This document shows positions 11,956 to 24,125 of a stretch of 64,000 nucleotides of DNA, piece by piece. A program made the position numbers and the translations under genes. The stretch's first letter is position 1. Each line of letters begins with the position of its first letter. The notes beneath the pieces were generated by a model. That model was not told where the DNA came from. It saw nothing but the letters and a program-made list of their open reading frames with translations, and ran no database searches. Source of the DNA: Brachionus manjavacas (taxonomy: Eukaryota > Rotifera > Eurotatoria > Ploima > Brachionidae); assembly GCA_019054805.1 (NCBI GenBank), contig JAHQIY010000015.1:752001-816000 (forward strand), given 5' to 3'.

Positions 11956-13046
11956 ATGGTTGATTCATCGAACGAAAATTTGATCCTCGAGCTCAATGAA
12001 GATATACTTTTATTGGGAACCCATGGTAAGAATAGACTAATGATAACATTTTCTTTTTTAAATGTTATTTTAAGTTGTTCAAATTGAATTTTTAAGCAGC
12101 AAAATTGGCGGAGTTAATGACTCAAGCGAATTAAGGGACCAACTGTAATTAGAAATTTTTTTTATTACAACAATTTTCTGTTTAATAAAAGAAGATTATT
12201 TTCTTATTTAAACTAAAAAAAAAAGTTGTTATCTTTGATTAAAGATTGGACTGGCAACAAAGAGCTAAACAAATTGTCTCAAATGCACAAGAAAACTTTA
12301 AAAAATTAAAAAATCAAAATACAGTAAATAAAGTTCTTAATATACGGCTTAATTAAAATAAAAAATTATTTTTTTATTTCTGATCAAATTATAAGGCTGA
12401 AGCCAGAGCTCAAAAAGAACAAATCGCCGATAATTTAATTCGTAGTATTAACAAACTTAAGAAACTAGTCCAAGACTCACTTCTAAAAGAAAAAGTACAA
12501 GTCAATTTTCAGAGCAGTTGTTTAAATTCTTGTGATTTCTAATTAAGGAACACAATCTCGACCAGCCTGGGAATTCTTCATTGGTGTCAAATTTTTTGTT
12601 CCAGAATAATCAGGATTTTGATATTGATGCAAATAATTTAGACGAAATAAAGCCTGTCAGAGATTACAATAGTCAATATTTTCAAATGGAATCTGACATT
12701 AGTTTTTTAAATAGAGTTATCCGGGACATGTCTTTAATAGCTCAAGATAACGATGAAATTCTTGGTAATTTTTTGGCTGATTTTGGAGTTTTTTTTTCAA
12801 ATCTAGTTTTAAGAAAAAATTCAAATTAGAGCAGAACAAAATTTAAATCCGAACGGTAGTGCCAACAATTTTAATTTTGAAGAAAGTAATGATCCAGTGG
12901 TATGTTATTTTTAGAATGAAATAAAATAATATTTGTGTTAATTTTTTTTTTAGATAAAAAAACTAAAGGAAAAAGTTACTTTTTCAATTGCAATTTTAAC
13001 TTGTTTATCAATTTTTTCATTAATATTGCTCGCTATTTTATTGTGA
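11956..13046 (+). CDS. Syntaxin 7/12-like Qa-SNARE with shortened SNARE motif
   Basis: Seven exons: 11956-12025, 12075-12144, 12245-12323, 12396-12494, 12548-12764, 12832-12899, 12954-13046; 231 aa. The N-terminal helices resemble endosomal syntaxins 7/12 (LLLGT, SSELRDQL, RAKQIVSNAQENFKKL, then a lysine-rich Hc-like helix). A SNARE-like helix begins at MESDISFLNRVIRDMSLIAQDNDEIL, and the protein ends in a single C-terminal anchor (VTFSIAILTCLSIFSLILLAILL), as in syntaxins. Two things are odd: the residue aligning with the ionic-layer Gln is Asn, and the half of the SNARE motif after the zero layer is replaced by a polar Asn-rich linker of about 25 residues. It is probably a diverged Qa-SNARE of the endosomal system; an alternatively spliced full-length form cannot be excluded. 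Confidence 0.75.
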
Positions 13047-14843
13047 TTTAATTTAATTTAACTATTTTATACGAGTTTTTATTTTTTTATTTTTTAAATC
13101 AAATAAACTTTAAATCTGAAATTAATTTTTTTTTAAAATAACTAGATTTTTCAAATCAAAAAATAAAATCAGTTTTAAAAACTAACGATTAAAATTTATA
13201 TTTATATTTCAATAAATTTACAAATAATTTCCATTTTAAGTTATGAGATAGGTTTTGAAAAATTTTTCTTGATTTTAATTTTGAAAAATAGATGTTTTGG
13301 GTTAATTATGGCAAAGATAAATTTTGAACTAAAAAAATAAAGTTTATTAATCAATAATGATAGATATTGTAAAATTTGGATGCTAATTTTAAATTGAGAT
13401 CAGAGCAATTTTTTATCGCCATTTATTTTGTTAAATATAACAATTATTTAATTTGATTCAACCTCTTTTCAAAAAAAGTTGTATTTAAAAAAATCAATTA
13501 AAAAAGGTACTGAAAAAAAAGAAAAAAGTATACCTGATAGGAAAAAATTACCTAGAGATACAATATGAAGTTTTTTAATTATACGGCACTATTAACATAT
13601 AGAATGCTTACATTGTCTCTGAAAAAGCAATTTTTTTCCGACCAGAAAACAAAGTCTACTGAATTTTAGTTAACTTTAAAAATTTTTAAATTCAGATATC
13701 TCATTTTTATATGTTTATTACAAAGATTATAAAAATTATAACTAATAATTAATAAAGCGCCATATTTTAAGTAAAACAGACATATTTAACATCATCAAGT
13801 TTTTTTTTCTTTTTTACCATTATATTCACCATTATTGAGTAAAAAAAAAAACAAAAAAAATTTGAATTCAATAGGAAATTAAATTTTTTCTATTATTCAA
13901 CTAAATTTTTAAAAGATTTAATTTCTAAAATTCCTTTTTGTCTTTGAATTTTTTTTTTAATTTTTGGAATAATTTTTGGTAATAATCATTAGAAAATAGA
14001 AAAACTCATTTTTTTTAAATTTGAAAAAAAAAATCTGAATTTGAATTTTGAAAATAGTAAATTTTTTGCCTCTAATAAATTATTGAAAATGATTACCAAT
14101 TTGATTTTTTTATTTAATCTTTTTTCCAATTAAATTTAAATCTTTTTATAAATTTCTTAAAAAACAAGATTTTTTTGAAAACATAAATATTTGTAAAGAT
14201 TTAAATTAAAAAACAGATTTTTTTAGATAAAAAAGGATCCTGATCAAATTACATGAAAAATATTAACTAGATAAAAATCTAATTATTTATTTTATTTGAA
14301 TAGAGATTTTCATTTTTCGAGAATAATTTGTTTTTATTTATTTGAAAAAACACCTTGTTGATGATGATCATTCTTTAAATATAAAACTGAAATACAAAGC
14401 TTGTTCTAAAAATTGAAATTTGAATTACAAAAAACTTGAATCGAGTTGAATGACTTTAATTTGAAAACTTGTTAAAACACAACTAACTTAAGCATTCAAA
14501 TTAAATTTTTCATAAACAAGTTTAACTTCAATAAAACCCTAAAATTCTAATTTAAATTAAAGTAGCTCATTATCCAAAGAATAGTAAGTTCCAAAAAAAA
14601 TAAGCCTTTAAAAAAATCGAATAACAATTTAACGAGCTTAGCTTAATTATCTATATAGAGTGAAGTTAAGAGTATTAGAGAAGAAATATTTCCCAGAACC
14701 AGTAAAACATTTTGAAAGTGATATTAATATAAATAAAATGTTGAAAGATTTTTTTGAATCTAAATTCAGTCTCTTGAATAGCTGCGCTAACTAATTGTTA
14801 ATTTTTTTTATTAAACAAATTCACATTTTCATATATATATATA
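13047..14843. other. Gene-free AT-rich stretch
   Basis: About 1.8 kb made largely of A/T homopolymer runs. I found no exon-like segment, structured RNA or repeat boundary here. Confidence 0.5.
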
Positions 14844-14938
14844 CAGTCCCGTTCTGTTCACTTGTTTTTACCAAATTTTACGCAATTTTACGTAAATTTA
14901 CGTAAAATTGGTAAAAACAAGTGAACAGAACGGGACTG
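14844..14938. mobile_element. 95-bp foldback MITE with CAGT ends
   Basis: The element starts CAGTCCCGTTCTGTTCAC and ends with its reverse complement. The two arms pair perfectly over 31 bp and nearly to the centre, which contains ACGTAA/TTACGT subrepeats. It is flanked by TA on both sides (14842-14843, 14939-14940), as expected of Tc1/mariner target duplications. The intactness of the hairpin argues for a recent insertion. It encodes nothing. Confidence 0.8.
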
Positions 14939-15315
14939 TATATTAATAATCTTTAAAATTTGAATTTGAATAATTCTTCTCTTGCTTTATAAAATCTTTA
15001 AGCTCCGTTTGATAATACATGCTACCAAAATCATGGGTACATATTTTATGTTATGTCAGTTTTAGAGAAAATGCAGAGTTTTTGTGATCTCGCCAGAGTA
15101 ATTCTTCGAATGCATGAGTGTTCATGGTCACATACATTATAAAAAGGTGGCCAATTGACTTAAGTTTCTATTTGCAAAATATGACCAGGATAATATTTTT
15201 GTGACCAGTTTAAAAAAATTTATACTTAACTAGATTTATTTTAATTATAAAGAAATTCTAACAGTCATTTAATTTAATATAAATGATATTATTATTTAAA
15301 AAAAAATATGTTACT

Positions 15316-15338
15316 TCGCCAATGCAAAACATTGGCGA
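15316..15338. repeat. Small 9-bp stem hairpin
   Basis: TCGCCAATG and CATTGGCGA are perfect reverse complements separated by five bases, in a locally less AT-rich patch just upstream of the LINE relic. Function unknown; it could be part of the retroelement's upstream region. Confidence 0.35.
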
Positions 15339-15495
15339 GCAGATCAAATTTTCACGAGTAAGTTTTAACTTTGAATTTACATTTCAATTTTTAAATTTTA
15401 AAGTCAAGTTTAAATTCGTTTCACAATATGAAAAATCAATCTGATTTTTCTTTTATCTGTTAATTTTAGGAATTTTAAAGATTGAATTTTTTTTT

Positions 15496-16990
15496 TTGAC
15501 TATTTTAAAAAAGTTAGTATTTCACCTTTTAAGTGGTCACATAATATCTGATCATTTCTGGTCTTATAGTAGGTCAAACCCAGTTATTGCAATGACTGAA
15601 TTAAGTAATACCATTATTTCTATTAACAGGATATTTATAATAAATTCTATGCTTCTTCTGCAAAATTGTTCTAATACCGTTGCTCTCAATTTCACTCTTT
15701 TTAAAAATCCAAATTCTTTCTTATATCTAAAGGTCTTTCAAATCAATGGATCAAAAAATAAAAATAAAAAGTTTTCAAAAAAACTCATCTACCACCTTAT
15801 CTTATTTACTGGATTAGATCATTATTCCATTCAGGATCGTTTAAATTGAATGTAAATGTACATTTGAGCTATCAATATACGATTAAAGCAGGCGTTCCAC
15901 AAGGTTCAGTAATGAGTCAACTTCTTTTTATCATCTTCATAAGTAACATACCGGAAAGAAATAAAAGATTTCAATTTTTATTTTTAATAATTAAGTTAAG
16001 TACCCTGAAAAAATTGAAAGTGGCTTTTCAAATCGAAAAAATTTAATGTTACAGTGATGCTATGATATGTGGATTCTTGTTAAATTAACGTAGTTTGACG
16101 TATATCTACGTTAAATTACTAATTTTATTAAAGAATATGAGAAATTATTTTAATTGAAATTACCTTAAAAAAAATTTCACCGTGGATTTAAGTCAAGATA
16201 CCAAGAAGGAGATTTCATCTAATGGTTGTATTAATTTTTTTTAAAATATACCAAATTAAAATAGTTTCTAATCAAAATATGCTTACAAAGTTCTGATTTA
16301 TGCTAAAAGAAAGCCAAGTAATAAAAGCTATTTTTGATTTTCACAAGTCATTAACACAAAAAAAATGTTGGTCTCATATTAATCATTTAAAATAAGCTTA
16401 AAAAAATCACAATTTAAAGAACTTTTTATTTGGTAATTAAAATTTGTATCGGAAAAAATGGTCACTGTTCAAATCATTGAACAAAAAACCTTACATTGTT
16501 TTGGCGCTTTTATTTAAATGATAAAATAGCGCTTCAGCCCAATTTTACTTGTAAATACGTCAATTAACGTAAAATTGCGTTAAATAACAAAACATCTACA
16601 TACAATAGCACCACTGTATATGACTTTGAAAAAAAATCAATATTAAAACTGATTATGTTGTAATAGCAGGTTAATTCATTAAGAAAAAATTAAATTCCAA
16701 GAAATTACGCTAGACAGACTAACAAATCAAGAATAATTTTTAGATTATTCTTTTCCTTGTTTATATTCTTTTCACAAACCTAGTTTAAAAAAATACAATT
16801 AATTCAAAAGTCAGCAGCTGGATCAATTTTGAATCTAAAATATGAAACTGTCTTCAGCATTATGAATAGCGAGGTCTATAATAAATTTAAACTACTAAAA
16901 GTTTCAAATTGACTTTTTGAGATGAAAGAGAGATATGTAAAACCAGGAACCATTGTGTATTTTAAATTTTCCTGACTCTCAATAATTTAA
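15496..16990 (+). mobile_element. Decayed non-LTR retrotransposon (LINE), copy 1
   Basis: Reverse-transcriptase remnants: an N-terminal part at 15496-15849 (SDHFWSYSRSNPVIAMTELS), then the motif-B region YTIKAGVPQGSVMSQLLF at about 15876-15930. After the MITE at 16052-16616, the C-terminal part resumes at about 16735-16990. The DNA there aligns with 19545-19720 of copy 2 (KKIQLIQKSAAGSILNLKYE versus KRIQVIQNS). Frames are broken in several places, so the copy is old. The MITE inside it is a later insertion. Family is jockey/CR1-like by motif; 5' and 3' limits are not clear. Confidence 0.75.
16052..16616. mobile_element. 565-bp TA-flanked MITE inside the LINE relic
   Basis: Starts CAGTGATGCTATGATATGT; its end read in reverse is CAGTGGTGCTATTGTATGT, giving imperfect terminal inverted repeats of about 23 bp. 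TA dinucleotides flank both ends. Internal ACGTAAA/TTAACGT subrepeats lie near both ends. It has no coding capacity. The structure fits a non-autonomous Tc1/mariner element; the mismatched ends suggest some age. Confidence 0.65.
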
Positions 16991-16997
16991 ACATTTA

Positions 16998-17786
16998 CAG
17001 TGATTATTTGATCATTGGAATTGACCATCTTTTAGGCAAATTTTCCTCAAAAAATTACATTCTGGAATGCTTAGTTTAACTTTCTTATTTTTATCAGAAT
17101 AAAAATTATTTCAATTTTTTTTAATTTTTAATTTTGCAATTTTTACGCATTTTTATGTAAAAATTTTAATATTATTTTTCAAAAAATAAACATAAAGAAA
17201 AAAGTTTTTTTTAAAAAACTGCAACAAATCGTCCTATTTGGGCTTTTAATATTTACTATTTTTTTACGTAAATTACCAAAGTAAATTATGGTTAACCTAC
17301 GAAAATTTACGCAAAAAATGATAATTTCAAATGATCAAATCGACAAATATACTTTACTTAACTAGATTTATTTTAAGTTAACTAAAAATTAACTAAAAAA
17401 TAAACTAAGCAATTTTTAAGCTCAGTTTACTTTTTTTTTACAATAATTTACGTAAGATATTGTAAGATATATTTTACACAAAATTAGGTACATTTTCAAT
17501 TTTTTTAGGGTAAATTTAATTTATTTTAAGACAAATTTGGCGAATTTTCTATAGAAATTGTTCTAAAAATGTTTAAAAAATTTAAGAGCTGTGGCGTCTT
17601 TTTTGTTCCTTTATTGGCTTAGTAACTTGATGTTTTTGAAAAGAGATTTTTTCATATTTTACTAAAATTTTAATCATAAAATAAATCAAAAATGAATCCA
17701 TTAAATTTTCAATTTTTTATTAACTCACTCAAAAGAAATTAAATTTTTTGGATATTATTATTTAAAAAAAAAGGGAAACATCACTG
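16998..17786. mobile_element. Possible third CAGT-ended MITE
   Basis: TA-CAGTGAT at 16996 and ATCACTG-TA ending at 17788 bracket a segment with internal ACGTAAATTACC and TTTACGC subrepeats like those in the clearer elements. Beyond the first eight bases the ends do not match well. Its length (789 bp) equals that of the better element at 26356-27144, which may be chance. Confidence 0.3.
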
Positions 17787-19267
17787 TACATAAAATTATA
17801 AATAAATAATAAATAAAAAAAATTTAAATCTTAAATTTTTAGATCCATGTGTTAAGTGAAGACTTTTATTTGTCCCAAAGTGTACCATTATCATGTGCTT
17901 TTTTTCGTTTTATTGACATCCACACTAAAATGTCGAAAATTAACTACAAATGTTACAGGAATAAATATTTTTAATTTTGTTCATCATCTCAAGGGCTAAT
18001 AAAACCTTAAGAAAAATTTCTTTTTCGTTAAAATTTGTTTCAATATACGCCACTGAGGCGTTCTAAATTAATATTAAAAAAAGAAAAGTGATCACTTTTT
18101 TAAAAACTAATGTTTATTGTAAAAAAAAGAAAACAAATATTCGAATAATTTGCATTCATAGTTGATTGTTGATTTCTTTAAATTTCGCGTGATTTAAATT
18201 ATTTATTTCCCTAGGTAATTGGATACACTGAGCAATTTTCAGGGCAAAATTAAGATCCGAAACAATCAAAGTAAATATTAATTTTTAATCAGCAGGAAAT
18301 TGAAAAAAAAAGCTCTTAAATTTATCAAATAGACCAGTTCATGGGTTGTGTGGAAAAATGCACTTGAACTAAAAAAATCTAAAATTACGAGCTAACGGCC
18401 ATGCTGACACCAGCATTATCAATTGGAATAATTTTTGAAACTATCGATTTTCACAAACAAATCGAATCTAATCGATCAGTACCTTTTTGATTTAGGACAA
18501 TGCAGATTTTATCATGTCGAGTAGATATCTCGAATTTCTTCGTCACCCTCACATCAAACAAATCAGATAAATCACAAATGCGAATACTCGCGGTATTTTC
18601 TAATCAATATTTGTCCATCAGTATAGTCGATTTTCTTTGTATATCAAAGTGAGTAAAGAAGCCTTCAAGCAGTTTTACAAACAGTCTAAATCTTTTAATT
18701 ATTAGTCAAACAAATTCGCAGCCATCTGTACTTTACTTAAGAAATATTCTCAAGTAGGCCAGCACAATATGACTAAGAGGCACAGCAAGACATTAATTAA
18801 ACAAATAAGTTCGTGGCTCGAGCGAACGTTTGGTCTAGAGTTCAATAGGTTGTCGATCAGAACGGTTGGCAGTTACGCAATGCTCAGCGTATGTGACCAC
18901 TGCTTCCGTTTTGCTCGAATGTCCAGTTGAATTCAAAGTTTCTCTCTCTTTTTCTCCCTAACACATAATTAAATTGCATATGTCAAAATTTGTCAAAATT
19001 GATTTTAAATTAGCTGTCTTGGTCGAAATATCAAGCTTTTAGTTTGACATTTTTTATATCTAATTTGCATGTTTTTATAGGGTATTAAGCAATTTTATCA
19101 CCCTAACATTTTAACTTAAATGTTTATCATACTTTATCATTTTAATTTGTTTTTCTACCTTTTAAACTGTTATTTTGTTTAGAGAATTTTTTCAATTCGT
19201 ACTTAATTGACCAATTTATATTATTATCTAAAAAATAAATTGTTGCTTTTTTTATCTATAAGAAACA
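17787..19267. other. Intergenic; includes a less AT-rich segment at 18390-18960
   Basis: Most of this is AT-rich and featureless. From about 18390 to 18960 the composition shifts to near-balanced bases. Within it the plus strand has an open frame from about 18708 to 18929, preceded by an acceptor-like ATTATTAG and, about 60 bp earlier, a GTGAGT donor after AAA. The translation (for example SSWLERTFGLEFNRLS) is not recognised. It could be a cryptic gene, a noncoding RNA or an enhancer. Confidence 0.35.
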
Positions 19268-19975
19268 GTCAATAAATAGTTAGATGAACTAGAACACTGG
19301 CTTTGCAAGTGGAAAATCAGTGGAAAAGTTTTGTTCAGTGGTCTTTTCAAAATATGATGGGGAAAATGCTGATCTAGACTTAAGAATCAATGGAAATAAA
19401 ATTATAAAACGGAACTAAATTTCTTGGTATAAATTTTAAATCAATGATAGATGAAGTTAAAATTAATTAGAAATCTTGTCAAATAAAAATGGGTTCTAAA
19501 TCATAAAACTCTAGGAAACCTTTATAAATCTTTAATAGGATCTATTTTGGATTATTTTGTTGCCTGTCTTAAATTATTATCAGAAACCAGCATTAAAAGA
19601 ATTCAGGTTATTCAAAACTCACCTCTAACTTTTTCCATCACGAGCTCTTAAATAAAATTTAACTCCTCAAAGTCTGAAATCTACTTTTTTGAATTGAGCG
19701 AAATATATGTTAAGGCAGGAATGAGTCATTTTGTTCCATTAGTTGCCAAACTGGTGCAAAAATATAAAGGGTTTCGAATCAATTACCGAATACTCTACTT
19801 CATTGTGTAATTGCTACCTTAGTATTTCTTTTTTCCTGAAACCTCAAATAATTAAATTTTCTTTTAATTTATCTTTTAAATTTATTTTAGATTTAATTTT
19901 ATTTAACTGTATTTTTATTCTATATTTTATTCTGGCGGAACTTTAGCTCGGTTCAAATAAACACATAAATATTAA
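19268..19975 (+). mobile_element. Decayed LINE, copy 2 (5'-truncated)
   Basis: C-terminal reverse-transcriptase remnants: LDELEHWLCKWKI, then a KFLGINFK-like patch, GSILDYFVACLK and KRIQVIQNS, and finally CKNIKGFESITEYSTSLCNC (19755-19815). The 3' untranslated end near 19930-19975 reads TTCTGGCGGAACTTTAGCTC, matching the LINE 3' ends at 23.7-24.2 kb. Many frame breaks and stops show that it is old. It belongs to the same family as the relic at 15.5-17.0 kb. Confidence 0.7.
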
Positions 19976-22900
19976 TAAAAAATAGTAGTATAATTTTTTA
20001 AAGCAAAATTTTGTGTTTTAAGACTATCATTTGATTAAGAAGTATTTTTGAAGCCTTACAATTTTAAAGCTCTCAATTTAAAACCTTTTAATTATATTTT
20101 TAAAATAATGTCTTTGATTTTTTTGGCAATTTTGGTTGTTTTTGTCTTGGTTAGATTTAAGTGATATTTCAGTAATTTTCAGAGGTTTATTTTTGAATTT
20201 ATGAAATCTTAAGCTATGCGAAGTTGAATAAAAACAATGCAAAACAATGACACAATCAATTCTTTAAAAAAATTAACAATTTCTTTTAGATTTTCTTATA
20301 AGCGTAATATGATATTTTAAATTTTGTTAACCTTGGGTTTTTGTTATGTGCAATTTTGGTTAAATTTATCTTTGAAAAAAAATTGATTTTTTTTATTTTT
20401 TTGGAGGATAAATCTAATGAAGTCGAGTTTGTTCTATTAAATTTTGGTATTAAGAATAATCATTTATGTAAAATTTATATATTTTTAATAATGAAATGGA
20501 GAAAAATAGAACTTGATTAAGTGAACAAAGTTGATTTCAAAATTATTTTGTTTAGAAATGATTTTTTTTTCCTTATGAGGTTTAGTTAGTAAAAACTTCA
20601 CAAAAAACATTTTTTTTTAATTTTTTGTTCAAATTTTTAAGTATCAAAAGGTTTTGTAGGTTTCAAACTTTGAATTCCATAAAAATATATTTCAAATATA
20701 TTTTCTCAATTAATTTATTACATCATTTGAATCGGCGCATAAAAATAAATAACAACAAGTTTCTTTTTTTTTTTCATTTTTTTCTTTTTGCTTTCAAATT
20801 TTTTTTTTTGAAGTTTAACACAAGGCTTCCGATTTTCTGCATATCCCTATTTTTCACCCTCATAATAATATTATTTATAGATTTTTTGAATATCAAATTT
20901 GTTAATAAATTAATAGTTAATTAATTTGATGTTGTTTTACAGAATTAAAAGTAATTATTTTGTAATAAATTTCACATTATCTGTCAGATTGTGTCCAATT
21001 CTCTAAAATAAATTTTTAAAAAATAAAAAATATATTCTTTTTTAGAAAAAAATCTGTAAGTTATGCAAAACAATTAATCAATGTTTGTTTTTTAATTCGA
21101 ATTTTGTTCGATTGCTATTCTCACTTAGTCACAAGCATCATTAGCAAACGTGTCCAAAAATTTAAGATTTTAATCACGTTTAACGCGAATTCAAATGAAT
21201 ATTTATAAATATTAAAAAATAAAAAAAGCCTTAATTTTTTTCATTTTATTTAAATAGATTCAATAAATTTTTGAACTTCTTTAGAAATTTTGAATACTTA
21301 GCCGGGTTTAAATCTTAAATGTTAAACTCTGTGTTGATAACTTCTATTTTAAGCAGGTGTTTTATAATCTAATAGTAAAAATCTTTTCTAATTTTTTATT
21401 CTATGCATTTAATAATTTATTTAAATGAATTTCATGAGGATTTAGTCGCGGGCTACTGCCACCAACCCTGAGTTGTTCTGAAATTAATTAAAAAAACAGC
21501 TTCATTCATTTTAAAAAGTAAAAGAATTAAGCAGAATTTTTGTAAAATTAATTTTTCTTAAATAGAAATTTTTGCTAATTTAGAAGAAACCAAAAAGGTA
21601 ATCTTTTATTTTCGTTGTAATTTTTGTATGAGATTTGGGAATTAAAGAGTAATTTAAAACAACAATAAACTCAAAATACGTCACGTAATTGAGAAATCAG
21701 TCAAACATGATCAATAGAGCAATTAGTCTCATTAAAATTCATTTAAAACAGTAAAGTGAAACAAATAGCTCAAGGAGAAGAGTCAGTGAAGCATCAAGGC
21801 CAAACGAGAGAATTCACCTAAAATATGTTCAAAAATCGATTTCTAATTACTCGAATCAGATAAGATAATTACATATCTAAAATCCATCTGCCCGGGTTTC
21901 TCGTGTGTGCGTGTAGCCCAAAGCCAAACGTTCTAATTAAAACCAATAATTATGTAATTTTACACTCTATATCCGAGTCCTTGATCTATCTGACTCAGAG
22001 CTATGTTTGCTAAATAGATAGTAATGGAATTTCTCATCGATATTTTGTTTATACTCCTCAGGTTGTCTCTTTGACTTTTGTTTCTTTCAGCTTCAAAATT
22101 ACATCATATCAAACTGCTAATGAATGCGATTAGCATTTTTGTCTTCCATTTGTCATAAATATTAAACAGCTCAAAACCTCCACAGTTCGACTCATAGCAT
22201 TTTAATTTAGAATCAATTTATATATTTTAAAATATTCGTGCTTATTCAAATTTGTCGCCAAGTCATTAGGGCTTTCTCAAGCTCATTTACAACCAAGCTA
22301 GCTGAATAATATGTTTATTATTGCAAGAAATTGTATGGCCACGGGACTTGGCAAGAAAAAGAAAACAACTCAGGTAAAGATAATAAAAATAAGTTTATTG
22401 TTGTTGGCTTAAATTAGATAAAATTCACATAGTAAAATTAATCATGTAAATTCCCATCCATGGCTGTTTAGCTCCAGCTCGCAAAGTCACTAATTCAGGT
22501 GGCTGTTGTTTGACTAGCAAACAAAATTCCATATTCGACTAGAGCAAATATTTAATCAGTTTTAAGATCAATATTTAGGCTATCGGTTATGCTCGATTAT
22601 CAAGATTTAGGACATTAAGAAAACTCGGCCCTTAGTCGTGTTATTTACAAATTATACCAAATTGAAATTAACACTTTTTCTTTTGTTTTCAGAATCACTT
22701 AAAGAATATTTAAAAATACCAGTTGCTAATTTGTCAAGCTTCGCTCGATTGTGTAACTATTTAGTTACTTGGAAAATAGTAGAAATAGAACTAGGCTTGG
22801 CTCATTAATCCGAGCCGAGATTAATCCCTGTGTACGCAGGCATTTATTTTGGTATTCAAGTAGAAAAGCCAACAATAAAAGCTTATTTAGAAAGAATAGA

Positions 22901-23689
22901 TTTAATAAAAGCAATTTGTTTAATCCAGATTAAAGTCATGATGTCGACTTTTATCTATTAATTTTTTACTTTAGATAAGCAAGTTAGGACAATAAGTGAT
23001 TTCTTTTGAACAAATTCGGTTTTTTTTTTGTTTGATTTTTAAGAATGATAGTTATGGACGAGAAAGCATTTAATTGTGTATAAAATATAATCCAAATTAA
23101 TAATAGGCTTAAGTGAGCAAAATGCTACTCTATTCATCAAAGGCCAGCTAATGGACAGATTTAATTAAAGATTCTCAAAAATACGAATTCAAAAATTATT
23201 AAACCATTTAGTTTCGAAAGAATAGTCGAAGATGTATTTTGCCCCTTATTTTCGATTCATATTTCAAATCCCAAATATTTTGTGCGATGCGAATTTAAAG
23301 CGAACCGCCAAAAATAATGCAATTCACGTAGTTTTTAATTTGAAACCGACATTTTTTTAGTCTGATATTTTCATGTCTAATCTAAAAAAAATAAAAAGGA
23401 CGTCGAACAAGTTATACAACTAAAAAATAAAAAGAATTATGATTAACATATATATTAAATTAATTTTCTCTGTTCTCAAGAAAATTTTTTTAGATTTTTT
23501 TTTTTGGAGAATTGTTCGAATAATTTAGATTTAATGTAAAGGACAATTAAAATTTGAATAAAAAGTTTTGAGAGTAGATTTGGGGACATATTAAATTAAA
23601 AAAATAAAATAATTAATTAAATAAAGAAGATAATTATTAGATTATTAATTAAAGAAGATGATTTCTTAGTTTTTAATCCTATTTCTGAC
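19976..23689. other. Gene-free region; possible regulatory patches at 21.8-22.9 kb
   Basis: 3.7 kb without a credible exon. A 99-codon open frame at 20625-20924 is F/L/I/K-rich, typical of AT-rich chance frames. From 21650 to 22900 the sequence is noticeably less AT-rich, with GATAA and TAAT-type sites and, at 22805-22835, two TAATCC motifs separated by 10 bp, the type bound by K50 homeodomains such as Otx. This is compatible with a distal enhancer of the gene at 24915. Confidence 0.35.
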
Positions 23690-23950
23690 TTTTTTTTCTG
23701 TACCGAGCTAGAGCCCCTTCAGAATAAATTATAAAAGATACAAATAAAGTAAACAAGCTACAAAAAAATATAAAGAAAGTTAAAAGACATAGGTTGTTTC
23801 ATGTGACACATGTTTACATAGTTGAACTTCAGGAAAAAAGAGGAAATAGTAAGGTAGCAATTCCACAATGGAGTTGGGTATTCAATATATCTTGATACGA
23901 AACCTTCATTGTATTCCGCCACTATTCTGACTACGAATAGAATCACTCAG
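23690..23950 (-). mobile_element. LINE 3' end, minus strand, with RT tail remnant
   Basis: On the minus strand, 23946-23820 encodes GFVSRYIEYPTPLWNCYLTI, homologous to the tail of LINE copy 2 (GFESITEYSTSLCNCYLSI). It is followed by a T-rich stretch and the terminus TTCTGAAGGGGCTCTAGCTC near 23700-23725. Same family as the relics at 15.5 and 19.3 kb, severely 5'-truncated. Confidence 0.7.
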
Positions 23951-23960
23951 TCCTCACTTA

Positions 23961-24070
23961 ATTATTTATTTATTTGTTTTCAATAGCGAGCTGATGCTCC
24001 TTCAGATAAAAAAAAAGAAAAAAAAATATACAAATAAAATAAAGGAAAATAAAATAAAAAAGAGAAAAAA
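23961..24070 (-). mobile_element. LINE 3' end fragment, minus strand
   Basis: Reading the minus strand, TATCTGAAGGAGCATCAGCT leads into CGCTATTGAAAACAAATAAATAAATA, the same terminus as its neighbours. Only the 3' tail is present. It lies head-to-tail with the copies on both sides. Confidence 0.6.
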
Positions 24071-24125
24071 GAGAAAAATTGAGATTAGAATTATATAACA
24101 GGATACATATTTTTAATTTCTGATT

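Noticed and set aside
20625-20924. 99-codon F/L/I-rich frame
   Set aside because: Composition is that of translated T-rich noncoding DNA; no start context, no splice partners, no similarity.
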